This document shows, in pieces, positions 24,137-36,909 of a DNA stretch of 64,000 nucleotides (position 1 is its first letter; each line of letters starts with the position of its first letter). The position numbers were made by a program, and so were the translations under genes. The notes beneath the pieces were generated by a model. The model did no database searches. It was not told where the DNA came from and saw only the letters and a list, made by a program, of their open reading frames with translations. Location of the stretch: contig VTPC01000009.1 of NCBI GenBank assembly GCA_011009095.1, positions 46,558 through 110,557 on the forward strand, given 5' to 3'. The DNA comes from Ignelater luminosus (taxonomy: Eukaryota; Arthropoda; Insecta; Coleoptera; Elateridae).

Positions 24137-27100
24137 TTTTCTTTGGGAACTAAATTTTATCTTTTCCCTGTAGGCCTCTTGTTTAACGTTCTTTTATATT
24201 GTTAGATTCACGATTTGGTAACATTATTTCGTTTTCGAATTCTCTAACAAAATGTTTTTTTTGTATTCTGAGAAGCAATATAGTTGGGCATTGAATATTG
24301 TTAAAATTGCCTCTAATTTCGTTTTTATTAATTTAGATATTCTGCTTAGAAGACATTTTGTCCTTTTATCTTTTGGTTCTATACTTTTTTAAATCATACA
24401 ACTGTCACTTTGCCTAGCCAGGACACGATTTTGGTAATTAAACAGGGCAGTACTCAAATATGTGGTTGAACCACCTCACACTTTCGTTATCTTATTGATA
24501 GCTTTGATGTCATGAATCCGGGGAAGCCAATAAACCGTTGGACCCATCCTTCTGGGGGTTAAAGAATTCTCATTTTGATCAAAAGTTTGGGAGTTCGATG
24601 AAAGACTGCAAATAAGCAACACACGCGCATCTCGCGTTTATCGTGTGTGAAAGTTTGGGACTTAGAATGATATCGGGATCTATTCCAAGTGTTTGGATAG
24701 CATCCACGTAAATGAAAGACAGCCTGAGAGTGCACGACGCGAATTATTTCTGTCATCGTTAGGTATTTACTGACAATCCATGGAACGTACCAGATTTATC
24801 ACTGCCGTTATTGTGTAAATCAAATCTCACCTTATCGGCGGACCTATCAAACTAAATTCGCACCGAACTCACAGTTGAATTACCGTACCACCTCTCTTAT
24901 TATTTTATTTCTTCAGAAGGAACTAACGTTGTTATCGTGTTGCTTGTATCTATATCGTTCCGCCGAATCTCTACGAGTTTCGTACTGCTTCGCTCTCTAA
25001 AAACAATTAAAGACATCTACCTTCAATCTAAGAATGTATGTGAATGTCGTCCGTTCCTGGAAGATTTAATGTATTAGTCACAAGCATAGTCCGGAGTTTT
25101 AGGTCCGAAGTCAAAAATCAATTCCCACCAACGAAGTAGGCAGGTCATACCGCCGCGCGGATTGAATTACAAGCAATGAGACTGGTGGGAGGCAAAAACC
25201 TAAAACGTCCGAACTTAAGTCATAAGAGAAATTTTGTGTAAACCAGTGCAGTGAATTGAGTGTAATTTGTGCCGTAAATTTGGGTCTCTATTGGATAGTT
25301 CCAGTATTACGGTAAATAATTTTACCTCTTTTGAAACTGTATGTTGTGAAGAAGGTAACGTTGGCGCATCAAGTTCGTCAACTGGGAATGTAGTTGTTTG
25401 CTAACGTACCTGTATTTCATCGTCTCGTCGCCAATTGTTTTAGATAAAACTAACCTAGAATTTACGTTACTGCAACATCGCTTTACATTAGCGAAAAACC
25501 TTATGATATTCTTTCACGCATCATTTCAAAGTAGTGAAAAACTTTGTAATAATGTTGATTTAATAGGAATCCGTTATTTGCCTTGCTTTAATGTAACTTT
25601 TCAGTTGTGAAATGTTATTGATCTTTATTAGTTTGACTGTATACAGATAAAACCAACAAAATTATTAATTTGATTCTTGCCTTGTTAGTTTACCCATGCA
25701 AGGCTCTGCTAACGTAAATTCTTGTAGTTTTATAAATTTGTATTCAGACTCTATGTTGCCTTCATATTGCCGGCGTTCTATGCAATACTCCTGACCGATG
25801 ATTCGTGCGTATTAAAGAATTTATTGTGGCCATGTCTATCTCATGTTTATTTGTTTTACGTATACTTTTATGTATTTACCTCTTTTGTTATATGTGTTTA
25901 TGTTAAAACGATTTTCAAGCAGTGTGAACCAGGACCGCTGTATTTTCTGTTTAGTGTACCAATTTAATAGTATGCTAATAAATGTTATCAACTTACCGTT
26001 TGGCTTTTCTTGTTTCATTAGCATACACATAGATGGTTTCAGTGATCAGCTGTTCCGGAGCCAAGAGAGGTTGACCTTCACCTACCTACATAATATCAGC
26101 CTAATCCCTCATTGGGAGTGTAAGTGTCTTAAGAGAATGCAATACAATCTCGATTCCGTCTACTTGTGTAACGTTGGAAGCTGTGGTTTGATCTTGATAA
26201 GCATCTCGCCTACTGACCTAAATACGGAGATCAACTGCAGGGTCTCCCTTTTGAAATTAGGTCACTGACTTTCTACTGAACCTGGCGCCCTCTCGATTCT
26301 GAAACCCATAAAGGTTCTCGTATCAATACTACCGTCTACCACCGGCTTTAGGCCTTCTTTGCCCACGACCCGTCTTCGACTGTCAAAAGCTAGCATTACA
26401 GATGGCATACCAATTTTATATATAGTTGCGTATATCGATGGGTCACTAATTTTAGTTTTGCACGTAATAACTCTTCTGCAAAGAAAGGTGGTGGTTCCAG
26501 GTAGTACTTCTGTTTTTACTCTAGTTGGTCCCAAATTTAACAAGGTCTTCTTTCTGCGCTAATTTTTGAATGGTTTTCCACTGATAATGTCAATGGCTTG
26601 AATTATGGATGCTGCTTACAGATTGTTGTGAGTTTTATGATATATGTTTGAAAATGTGTTCCTTTCCGAATACAGGGTGTTTAGAAAAATGCAACAGATT
26701 CTTAAATCTAATAAATCTAGTAACTGTAAGTTAGATGATACTCTTTCTGAATAAGATATTTAAAGCTGCTACATACTATATATTTTACAAATTGATAACC
26801 TTCTTACTATGTTATATGTACTGAGTCTTTTGGTGTAAATTCTAATTTGATTATGATTACAAAGACAAATATGTTTTTGAAATATTTTATGTTATATTTT
26901 TAAATTATTTTAAATGAAGATTTTTTTTTAGTTAAGTACAGGTAGAATATTGTCAATGAAATGAAAAAATTAAATTAAAAAACTAAGATGAAACACTTGA
27001 AATATTACGTTCTTTTACTAAAGGTAATGTTCCACAATATTATTACCGAAAATGATATCATTTCTCAAGGTTTCTCATTTTATTATGTTTTATGTTTTCA

Positions 27101-30100
27101 AATTCTACTCTAGTTAACCCAAATTTACACTTTTTGCTGCTCACTTAGTGTTAATAATTTCTTATTAGATATAGTTTGAAACTAACTACCTCGGTAATAG
27201 ACCATCTTATAAATAAGTGACTAGATACGTACGAAATTAAACGTGTCACTAGCATACGTCGTTTAGGGTTAACTAGAAATAAATTTACAAACTTTACTCA
27301 AATTAGTTTGGCATCAGTAATTTTCAGTCATTTCAGGTAAATTTTCAATATAATCAAGATGTATACGCAAACGTCTTTGATAAGACGTTAATGTATTAAC
27401 TTGAAAATTACTCGAACTAATTTTCTTGAAATATTCCACTTTAGCAATTTCAGTAGAACTAGAAATTTATTGAAATTATCAATCAAGGGCTAGAGGGAAT
27501 TATATAAAAAAAACCTGCTGACGTCCTTATTTTCTCTTTTCAAGTATTGAACGTGAAAGTGCGAAAACGGGGAAAATCTCGAAGTGAAAGGATCAAGGAC
27601 TCACGTGCATGTGTGGTTTTGAAAGTTGGTTTAAACTCAATACGCTTTTCGAGTTTATAGCCCTAAATTATGTAAACATAACTAGAATTCTTGCCGCTCA
27701 AATTATTATCATAGTATATGAAGTTTAGAGTGTATTAATGGAATTAATATTGAATATCTGTCTTTAGAGGTAAATATTCGAGAGAATCATTAAAACTTCT
27801 GTTTTAGTTATGCTGTAATAGTAATAAAGGGGTAGTTTTTAGAAAGAGCCGCAGGTAGCAATGCAATTCTGCTTTCGTGCATTTAATTGCTTTACATAAT
27901 TATATCGGAAAACCACAATTACTTCAATGAATAATTGTGTTTGTGTCGACAACGTGTACAAATAATTAAGCCGGGTCTAATTGATAATTTGCTTCATTAC
28001 CACTATGCATCATGTTAATGAATACAATTACAGCTCACATGCATAATTTAGTGTTATATACAAGGTGGGGGGGGAGGAGGTAGGTCTGTTAGGGGATTAT
28101 TTGAAATAAAAAACTTAAATTTGAAATTATTGTAAATTAACTTAAGAGGCCTTTGATGAAAACTGACGTTAACACTTTTTTTTAAACTCAGAGGAATGGA
28201 AAATTAGATTTTATTAAAGCATTATTACCGTATAAACAAAAAATGACCTTATTATTTAAAGGATATTTTTTGTCTACATAAAAAGGATTTTAAATTAGAA
28301 TCTAAAAGCATTTTAGGGACAAAAGACTTAGGATTTAATATTTTTTTCAAAAATCCATTAACACTAAATTGCAATGTTTTATGATAACAATTTTATTTTT
28401 AAATCCACATGCGTTTATGTGAATTTAATGTGTCTTACGAAATAATTAAAATTTAATTAAATCAGAATTCATTAATAACTAACGATTTCCAGTTGAACTA
28501 GTTGTTAATCGATTTAACTTAAGGAATTACATTTAACGTGTTGATTTTATAATTAACCATACGTTATCTTGCAGGTTTCGATAAAATATGATTTGTAAAC
28601 AAGCTAATTTTTTAATTAATATATTCAGAAAGTAAAGTTGTTTGCGATGGTTTGTTTCTACTCGTAATTCCTTTACTAAATATATCCGCACTCGGCGATA
28701 TTTGATTAATTCCAAACCAGAAATTGTGAACAAATATCAACGATATTGAAAAGGTAATAAAGGTCATAAAATGTAATTTTATAAATCAATTCGATTTTAT
28801 TGTCTGCTTAAAACATTTAAAGTATTTAAACTACTTCGTAAATCTCTTAATATGCAAAAAGAAAATTCTACAATAACAAACTTTAAACAAAACCCTGCTG
28901 AAGAGAACAAAAAGAAAATCAATACTACAGCTACATTTAACCCGCAGTAAGGAAATCTCGGTAAAGTAGAGTATACAAATATTGGAAGACTTATAAGATG
29001 CGTATCAAAAACAATGAATGTTTTGTACATTTATTTATAATTAATCTTAGTTAGGTAAACGCTGAGTGTTTATATGACGCGTACGACAAGTACAGGCTTT
29101 CAAATTAATTCCGCCCCAGTAGTTCTTCTTTTATAAAACATTCATGAAAATTAATATTTAGAGAGAGAATTTTTTATATTTTTTATATTTTTAAAATTTG
29201 CTATCTTAACATTAATTTTTTTATGATTTTTATTAATTGAATTGCTTTGTGTATTTATTCAAATTTTAAATTTGAGAGTTTCTGCAAATTGGTAATTATG
29301 ACGTACAATAATAGATTTTTCTACGTTTTTTTCCCTTTTAAAATTCACTTCGATCTTTTAACAAAACGCCTCTTTCATATCTCCTCATGAGTTTACCATA
29401 ATTCTGCTAAATGACTGCGTTTTGGGTGCTACTCCGCTAGACCATTATCTCTTCTCCTCTACGTAGGATTGTCTTGCCACGACTCTGAAGTTTGACACCT
29501 TTGAATCACAAACAGCTTGCTTTATCTAGCTCCGTAGTTTTCAGGTTCGCACAGGTGCAAATGGAGTGCTATCACTAGTGCTCATCTGAAATTAAGTCAG
29601 AATAGTTTTATCACTGATAGGAAACTATGACGCTTTCAAAAAGGTCCGGTGATCAGAACGTCTTTATGAAAGTGGGTACTAGTACATCATTAAACTCACC
29701 ATCTTCAGCTCTTGATCTCTAACTATCAACACTATCCATCTTCACTATCGTCCGCTATCTTCTACTACGTAAAACTATAGCAATAACAGATATCTTTTTC
29801 ATTCTTTTCCAATATTCATCTTCCAACTTTAATATCTCAATATCATTCAGCATTTGCACATTAATCGTCATCTTGCTTGTTTTCAGAATCAATGAATTAA
29901 AAATCATGTTTCTTATAAGGACAGCTCAATAATCAGACACAATGTTAATGCAAATATTGATTTTATTATTTGGATAATTCCGACCATTATAGAAAGTCTC
30001 GTAAGAATAAAAGTTTATCTTCGAAATAAAGTTTCAATTTGTTGTACAGCTGTAGTTAGGTAGATACAACATCCATTGCACAAAAGATTACGATCAAATC

Positions 30101-31290
30101 TTCCAATACTTAATTTTCCAAAACTGTTGGCATAAAATCAAATTGATTGACCCAATATTAAAGTTTGTTCTACATAAATAAAATTTTTGAGCAACCTCTT
30201 TAGTCTGTAAAGGCATAAAATTCTAGACAGCATCTTCTCAATATGACTGAAGAATTGCTAGATAAAACCTGGAAGTTTAAAGCTGAAGAAATTTACAAGA
30301 ATCACTCATGTTTTGATAGTATACTAAAACATTCCAAATTAAGGCAAGAGCTGTAACCGACATAGATATCACCCTCTTCTTGCAGACAGCTTACAAACAG
30401 TACACAGCCAGAGACTATAATATCATTGATTTTACTCTAAATAGACAGCAAGACTCGATACAGTTACAGCATAGCAACCAACGATAAAGCGAAGATAAAA
30501 CCGAAGGTGATATATACAATAGAGGTAAATCATGATCATGAAGGGCAACATGTCACAGTTACAAAAAACCCTGGTCGAAGAAGCTAGAGTAAGATAAGAG
30601 GACATAGCTAGCAGAGGCCCTTAATCCCTCAATAGTCATTCAAACTATAACAAACCCTGAAAAAAAAAACAAAGAGAGATAAACGTCCTGCTGCCGACAG
30701 GTAGGGTAATGGAACCAAATTTGGACATGTAACCAGTAATAGACATATAACATTTAAATGCACATCATTAAGTGATTCCACTAGGCAAAGATCTCTGCAA
30801 ACGCTGTAGATACTCGTTTTAAACTTATAAAGTACAATCTCATACCGACTAGTTCACAATAGATGTCGTTACTGTCTTGACAATAAAGATAAAGTATCAG
30901 TGTCACGTGTCAACTTGGAGGCAAATTAGTGAAAATTGTTAGTGGTGGTTTTTAGAAATACATACAATCAGTTTTTTAAGCTTTAAAAATTTGAATAATT
31001 GGGTTTCTTGAAGTTTTTTAGATTGAAATAGCAGCTGAAGTATGTAGTTTAAGTTGTGTATGGCTCACACAGTCTGATTGAGAACCTTAAATGGACAGCG
31101 TGTCCATCTAAGGGTAAAAGTGGTTTAATTAGATTCATTGACAAACTATATAGACATATAAAAAGCTTTCTATTGGTATAGTTAGCATGCCCATATGATA
31201 TCGGGATCCAGTATTGGACATGATGCCCATCAAAATCCAGTGAGTATGTCCATCACTAGAATTACTATCGGCCACGCATTTTATTAACTT
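24137..31290. other. Long AT-rich stretch, no supported gene
   Basis: It contains several small frames on both strands between 25767 and 26562 in a locally GC-richer patch (26030-26400), but none shows a recognised domain. A hairpin lies at 25086-25218. The segment 24140-24400 directly after the hAT breakpoint is unidentified. Segment 31080-31270 carries scattered short copies of TGTCCATC and GCCCATC just before the pogo element. Confidence 0.5.
25086..25218. repeat. Imperfect inverted repeat
   Basis: TAGTCCGGAGTTTTAGGT at 25087-25104 pairs imperfectly with ACCTAAAACGTCCGAACTTA at about 25198-25217, and CCCACCA pairs with TGGTGGG further in. It could be the remnant of a small non-autonomous transposon. 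Confidence 0.5.
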
Positions 31291-31393
31291 TTTTTCAGGT
31301 TATTTTACAATGATTAAAAAACAATTCAAGCAATATACAGCTATACAGAATTATTGACATTGCAAGAGCCGGGTTTTCTGTAACAAAAAAATC

Positions 31394-31440
31394 TTTGATT
31401 GATACCGTAGCAAAGCTAACAAAAGAGCTGAATCGCAAGA
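31394..31440 (+). repeat. 47-bp direct repeat, copy left of the N gap
   Basis: Identical to 31704-31750 on the other side of the gap. Both copies encode the same pogo segment (LIDTVAKLTKELNRK), so this is probably one sequence written twice. Confidence 0.97.
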
Positions 31441-31703
31441 NNNNNNNNNNNNNNNNNNNNNNNNNNNNNNNNNNNNNNNNNNNNNNNNNNNNNNNNNNNN
31501 NNNNNNNNNNNNNNNNNNNNNNNNNNNNNNNNNNNNNNNNNNNNNNNNNNNNNNNNNNNNNNNNNNNNNNNNNNNNNNNNNNNNNNNNNNNNNNNNNNNN
31601 NNNNNNNNNNNNNNNNNNNNNNNNNNNNNNNNNNNNNNNNNNNNNNNNNNNNNNNNNNNNNNNNNNNNNNNNNNNNNNNNNNNNNNNNNNNNNNNNNNNN
31701 NNN
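31441..31703. other. Assembly gap, 263 N
   Basis: A run of N flanked by identical 47-bp sequences. The predicted frames that span it are artefacts. Confidence 1.
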
Positions 31704-31750
31704 TTTGATTGATACCGTAGCAAAGCTAACAAAAGAGCTGAATCGCAAGA
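31704..31750 (+). repeat. 47-bp direct repeat, copy right of the N gap
   Basis: Identical to 31394-31440. Confidence 0.97.
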
Positions 31751-32683
31751 CTCCAGTTACTGACGCTATTCCACGCAAAAAGTGGTTCAAGTCAATTTTG
31801 AAAAGACACCCGAAATAACTTTGAACGTCGGAGAAATGAACTAGTTATCGTCGACAATTAACTGAAACCAATATACGTAACTGGTTTGATGAAGTCTCTA
31901 ACTATTTTAAAGAAAATGCTTATTTGCAAATTTTGGACAATGGAAATAGCATCTTCAGTGCTGATGAAAACATCAGGAAAAGAGAATATCACAGTTTTAC
32001 TTACTGTTTCAGCTTCTGGGAAAAAAGCACCTCCGATGCTGGTAGATCTTTACAAAAGAATTCTCTCAGAAATAGTTAATTGTTTTCCAATTGACAACTG
32101 GAGAAGTTTTTTTTGAATATATGGCAAATATCTTTCAACCATGGCTAACGGAAACCAATATAGGACGCTCTATGATATTCTTAATCCCATCCTAGTGACA
32201 TTTTCTCTGAACGCAACGCATGTACTGCAACCTCTAGAGGTTTCTGTGTTCTACCAATTAAAGAGTAAATGCAAACTACATGTTAGGAAATGGCAGGCAG
32301 AAAAAATGAGAACTGCCAAGTAATGAGGCATGATGTTGCCACACTTCTAGAAAAAACTATGAAGGACTCTGTTTCCCCAACAATCATTCAAAACGGTTTC
32401 CGAGTTTGCGACACAGGCAAAGTACAAATAAAAAAGATGATCAATATACGTTTGATGTAACTCAAACTCACCTAGTGACGTCCAGAATTGCTTAAACATT
32501 CTAGAATCTGACATGCCTTTAAATATACTGAAAACTATGAAAGAACAAAGCTCTGAGGAGAAATGGAATGGGCTTGAGTCATCAAGGAAGTTATATAATG
32601 TCTGGAAAAGTATACAGAGTACGAGAAGTGTTCCAGATTCAAATGCAAATAAAAACCCGCTTTTCAAAAATGAAACTGCAAGG

Positions 32684-32791
32684 GACCAAAAAATCCAGCA
32701 AGCGCATGAAGACCAAGAAATCCAGCAAGCGAATGAAGACCAAGAGATCGATCAAGTGACTAAAGATCAAGAAATCCATTATGCAAATGGA
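32684..32791 (+). repeat. 27-bp in-frame repeat inside the pogo tail, four copies
   Basis: Four consecutive 27-bp units, each starting GACCAA or GATCAA. They encode a nine-residue repeat close to DQEIQQANE, a charged and probably helical spacer in the C-terminal region of the dead transposase. Confidence 0.85.
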
Positions 32792-33475
32792 GACCATGTT
32801 AATAAATACGGAAGCAATATTCAGCTAATTCCAGACAGGACACTGCCTTCAACGTCAAGAACTAATACTTCGTATGAAACAGATGATATATTGTGTTACA
32901 AACAATCTTCCCAAAGAAATAGCCAGCAATTTGACAAAACATGCGTAGAAGTAAATAAACTAACAGATCAATCGCCATTCAAAAAATTTCTTTTTTGGCC
33001 TAGTGAAGAGGTAAAGACTGAGACGTCTGATTATTGGTTACATAAACAACAAAAAAAAGAAAAATTAAAATTAGAAAAAGAACAGTTGAAGGAAAGTAGG
33101 AAACGTGTTAGGAAAAAAAACAAACAGAAAAATTGGAAAAAATTGAACGATCAAAAAACTGCAAGAAAGGAGAAAGCAAGGAAAAAACCCCAGCACGTAA
33201 GAAGGTAGAACAAGAGAAGAAAATGGACTGGAAATGTTTCAAATGTAGCACAGCATGGAAAGACCAGCATTTCTTAGACAGAAAAGCAAATTGTCTCAGT
33301 TGAACCAGCCATCCAAGTAAGGTAGAAAGAGTTTGTGTTCCTATAAAATATATGAACAACCTAAGATTTAGTAATTCTGATTCTGAAGATGAAATACAGT
33401 GGAGTGTAAAAACTGCGAAATCATAATCTGATAGTAGTGACATAAGTGAAAATTGGGACGAAAAAGAAGACTAAT

Positions 33476-36400
33476 TATCATAACAGTTGATTCCTTGTTT
33501 TACTCGTTATATATCTATTACGTTATGTAATACACCACCGTTACCAAGATGATTGTTAAGTAATTCTTCATTTCTGTTGGTTTGTAGAAATCTAAGCAAA
33601 TTGTCAAGGTATAATACTTAACATTTGAAAACAAGCAAACATAGTGATCATAAAAAAAGACAAAAATAAAGACCCAGTACAGTTGAAATTGTAATGTGAG
33701 GCGCGTTTGGATATCTTTGATAACTTCTACTTTAAAAACAAATATCCATACACTCCCATTTTCCATAACCCCACAATGCTATTACTTGAAGATCACTAAC
33801 AAACAACATTGGCAATATGGTGTAATCGATCAGATGCAATCATAGAGAGAGGTTTCAGGGTAAAAAATCCAAACAAATGCTAACCACGCACTCCATGAAC
33901 CAAAGAGTAAGTGTGATAGAGTTGACCATGTCTCCTGAAAAACAAAAACACTTTTTGACCAATGATAGAAATGAGGACAGGAATCTGCGAAGGCTATCTG
34001 GTAATTCAACTTGACAACAAACTAAATCTGTAATATCACATGAAGACAACGTGCACAAAAGGAACATCGGTAATGTATGAGGCAGCGAGTATAGTAAAGC
34101 AAAGAGATATTGATTGTGCAAACAGACTTGACTATATCAGACCAAAAGAAAAAAGAGGGATTCTGGTCCACCTAAAACTAAACGACATCTACCAAAGCCC
34201 TTTCTGCCATCATCTGCCATGAGTATTCAGTAGTTAAAACAAGGACGGTCCTGTACTGAAGAAGAAAAAAAATTTTAACGTTTAACAACAGTTTTGTTTA
34301 AAAAGACAAAGATCAATTAGCTGCCACCGGCAGAGTTAAAGAAACAAAAAATGTATTAGTACGATGATGTCTCGCTGCCTGGCCGAATCGGGATGCCGGC
34401 CCGGCGTAGGGAGTGTCTAGAGCAGATGAAGTGCAGTGGTTTCAAGTTGTTGTTTTTTAGGAAAAAAGGTAAAATCAGAAAGCGACAGTTAAGAAAATTT
34501 CTATAAAAAGAGATTTAGAACAATTACCTTTGTTTATATAATAAAATCCATAGCAATATATACATATAAAGTAATGATTAGTAGTAAAATTCATAAGACG
34601 TAGTATTATTAATCCCACTTTCACTAATATGTACTTTTTAAAGAAGAAAACTTGGAAATAACGATTGCTATGGTTTTAATTCCACGTGCAATATTCTAAA
34701 GTATATTCGTTGCAGGACTAACAAAGGTGCTTTAGTTTTTATGTTTTAGCTCGAACTAAAGTCGAGCAGGTATTGTTTAAAAATGCACAATGCGTTTGTT
34801 GCTGGTGATAATAGTATTGTTTTAATTTAGAAATGGAACCAGAGATACTGTCGTACTCGTAACTTCCACAATAGTGAGCCTCTATAAATGTAAGGAAATA
34901 AACTTTATGGCACAATACGTGCCCTTAGTGGTTCAATTAATGGTGGGGTTTATGTTCACTTGAATTTATATTAGGATTATAAATTAGAGGTAATGTTTTC
35001 CATTATATTTTTGTTACATAATTTATTTTGAATTTCTAGATAATTAAAAGGAGAAAAGGCTTTCATGCCCTGTGTCCTAATCTTACTAAAATCTGTAATT
35101 TCTAGCAATAAGTTCGTGTTTGGTGGTAGTAAAGTACGGTTAAGTTCTCTTTAATTTTATCTTTTCAGAAAGCCTGGATGAAAAAGGCAATTAAAATGTA
35201 TACCAACTCCTTGCCATAACAGCATAAGGAAAAGGTTCGAGTCCTTATGCTGTACGCATCTTTTATACGACCGTAGTGGATTACGTAAGTGTGGTCCGGG
35301 TCTAGAATATTACTGACGACTTCCAATTAACATTATATTATTTAATTTAGTTATTATTTATTGTCATTGAGCTTCTTAGTCGGTGTTCAGAGTTTTAGTA
35401 GCGTTTCTCATGTTAGGTTGCTGATTAATCATGAAAATGTCTGTAATGTCGAGGCACTATAAATACCATATAATGCTTAGCGGCAAAACTCTACTATAAT
35501 ATAAAAAAAAAACTTCAAAAAGCTCTTTAAAAAATTTCTTTTACGAACTTCTTTTCATGGGGATTATCCTAAAAAGCTAAATAAAAATAAGAATTACCAA
35601 AGCTACAAATCGGCTTTAAAGGGTTTACTATTTAATAGAGTAATAGCGAACTAGCATTAGGCTAAGTTGAAATGAAGCTTTAAATCCAAACTTGAGATTT
35701 TCACAACTTTTCTGTGAGTTCTTTGTCTAAACAATCGTCACTGACTTTAGAAATTGTCTTTTGTGCACATTTATTAGAACCTAATTTAAGAATTATACCT
35801 ACCTACTTTACTTTTACGTTTATAATATTTACAGCTTAAGACTAAGTTTACTTTTATCAAGTATTCTATAAAATGATCAATAGACGTAGAAAAGGTCTGT
35901 TTTGCGAAAGCTCACAAATTAATTTCAGGAAAAAATATTGTGGATCAATTTGAGTTGCATTAGACTTAACGTTGTAGCCTCAAAAACAAAATCAAGTTCA
36001 GAAAAACACATTTATTACTTTATGCATTACAGAAATTTCTGTGATAGGCCTCGGTTTTGTGCATTTTCATTTGTGGTATGCACAGGCCTGTGATGAACTT
36101 ACGTCTTAGTTACCTTTACCATTTTCAGATTTTTCGAACATTAAAGGCAAACAATGCTGTTCACAGCCATAAAAAAGAATTATTGCTATACAGGCGACCT
36201 GAGCTCACCATAGAATCTGCTGCGATACATATCTCGACCTTTGAAATAGTTTACGCGTTATCGCCCTGAGTGAGCAGCCTCACTCTTATCAATTTATTAA
36301 GGCTTGGTTAAAGTGAAAATCGAAACTAAAACTGTAAACTTTGTAAAATTAATTGTTGTATCACAAATTTTGCTTTTTAATTTAAACATACTGACGTTTT

Positions 36401-36880
36401 TAGAACTCAAATTGTCAATGAATGTGGTTGTCGATTTGTCGATAATCTGTTTTTGTTGAAAGTCAATCATTCCTAGCTTATTTTGTAGCTGTTCTCTGAA
36501 ATATGAAGATAGATGTTGAATTAATTCGGTTTTTTTTAACTGAAGAATGATTGTACGAAAGCTAGACTTATTTCTCCTTGATACGTCTTCATTATGCTGC
36601 GCAGTGTAAAAACTTGAACTAGTGATAACGAATTTTGAGCTACTCTTAAACGATCTTGGCTTACTAGCGATTTGGCTGATTGTAGTTTAATCCATTGGTT
36701 ATAAGATTTGTTCCAAAATCTTTTTATTTCATCTAACACGGCTATCGAATTGTAGTGTGGTATGTTCAAACGTCGCGTCGTCGAGGCGAATTCCGAACTC
36801 CTTCTTCTTGCGGCGCTGGACACATACTTTAAGCTCTTTCTCTTTGCCAGGAGATTACGACACCCTCCAAAATTGCAATA
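33476..36880. other. AT-rich stretch, no supported gene
   Basis: Short frames only, without recognised domains. It contains a perfect 12-bp hairpin with a Pol III B-box match at 35219-35253. Region 33840-34220 has several moderately long frames that I could not identify. Confidence 0.5.
35219..35253 (+). other. Perfect 12-bp hairpin containing a Pol III B-box match
   Basis: ACAGCATAAGGA (35219-35230) pairs perfectly with TCCTTATGCTGT (35242-35253) around an 11-nt loop. Positions 35234-35244 read GGTTCGAGTCC, a full match to the B-box consensus GGTTCGANTCC. No D arm, anticodon arm or clear A box is present, so it is not a tRNA gene. It could be a tRNA- or SINE-derived remnant or chance. Confidence 0.5.
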
Positions 36881-36909
36881 TCAAGACAAATTCTGTGCTT
36901 TTCGTTGTA

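Larger units (their letters stand above)
31300..33475 (+). pseudogene. Decayed pogo/Tigger (jerky-like) transposase
   Basis: Split frames follow the order of a pogo-type transposase. An N-terminal DNA-binding remnant reads ARAGFSVTKKSLIDTVAK, then WFKSILKRHP, TETNIRNWFDEVSNYFK, the first acidic motif region FSADE (near 31960), NITVLLTVSASGKKAPPML (31999-32050), and NATHVLQPLEVSVF (near 32210) where the third acidic motif normally reads QPLDV. The segment with the second acid is missing. The tail (32513-33208) has an FKKFLFWPSEE motif and a long lysine-rich region, then a cysteine-containing end (CFKCSTAW) after a frameshift near 33200. Numerous stops and deletions make it a fossil. An N gap lies inside it. 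Confidence 0.8.

Noticed and set aside
31295-31790. Long frames across the 263-N gap
   Set aside because: They arise only because N codons are not read as stops.
35219-35253. tRNA gene suggested by a T-arm-like GGTTCGAGTCC
   Set aside because: The arms on either side pair directly with each other, leaving no room for D and anticodon arms.
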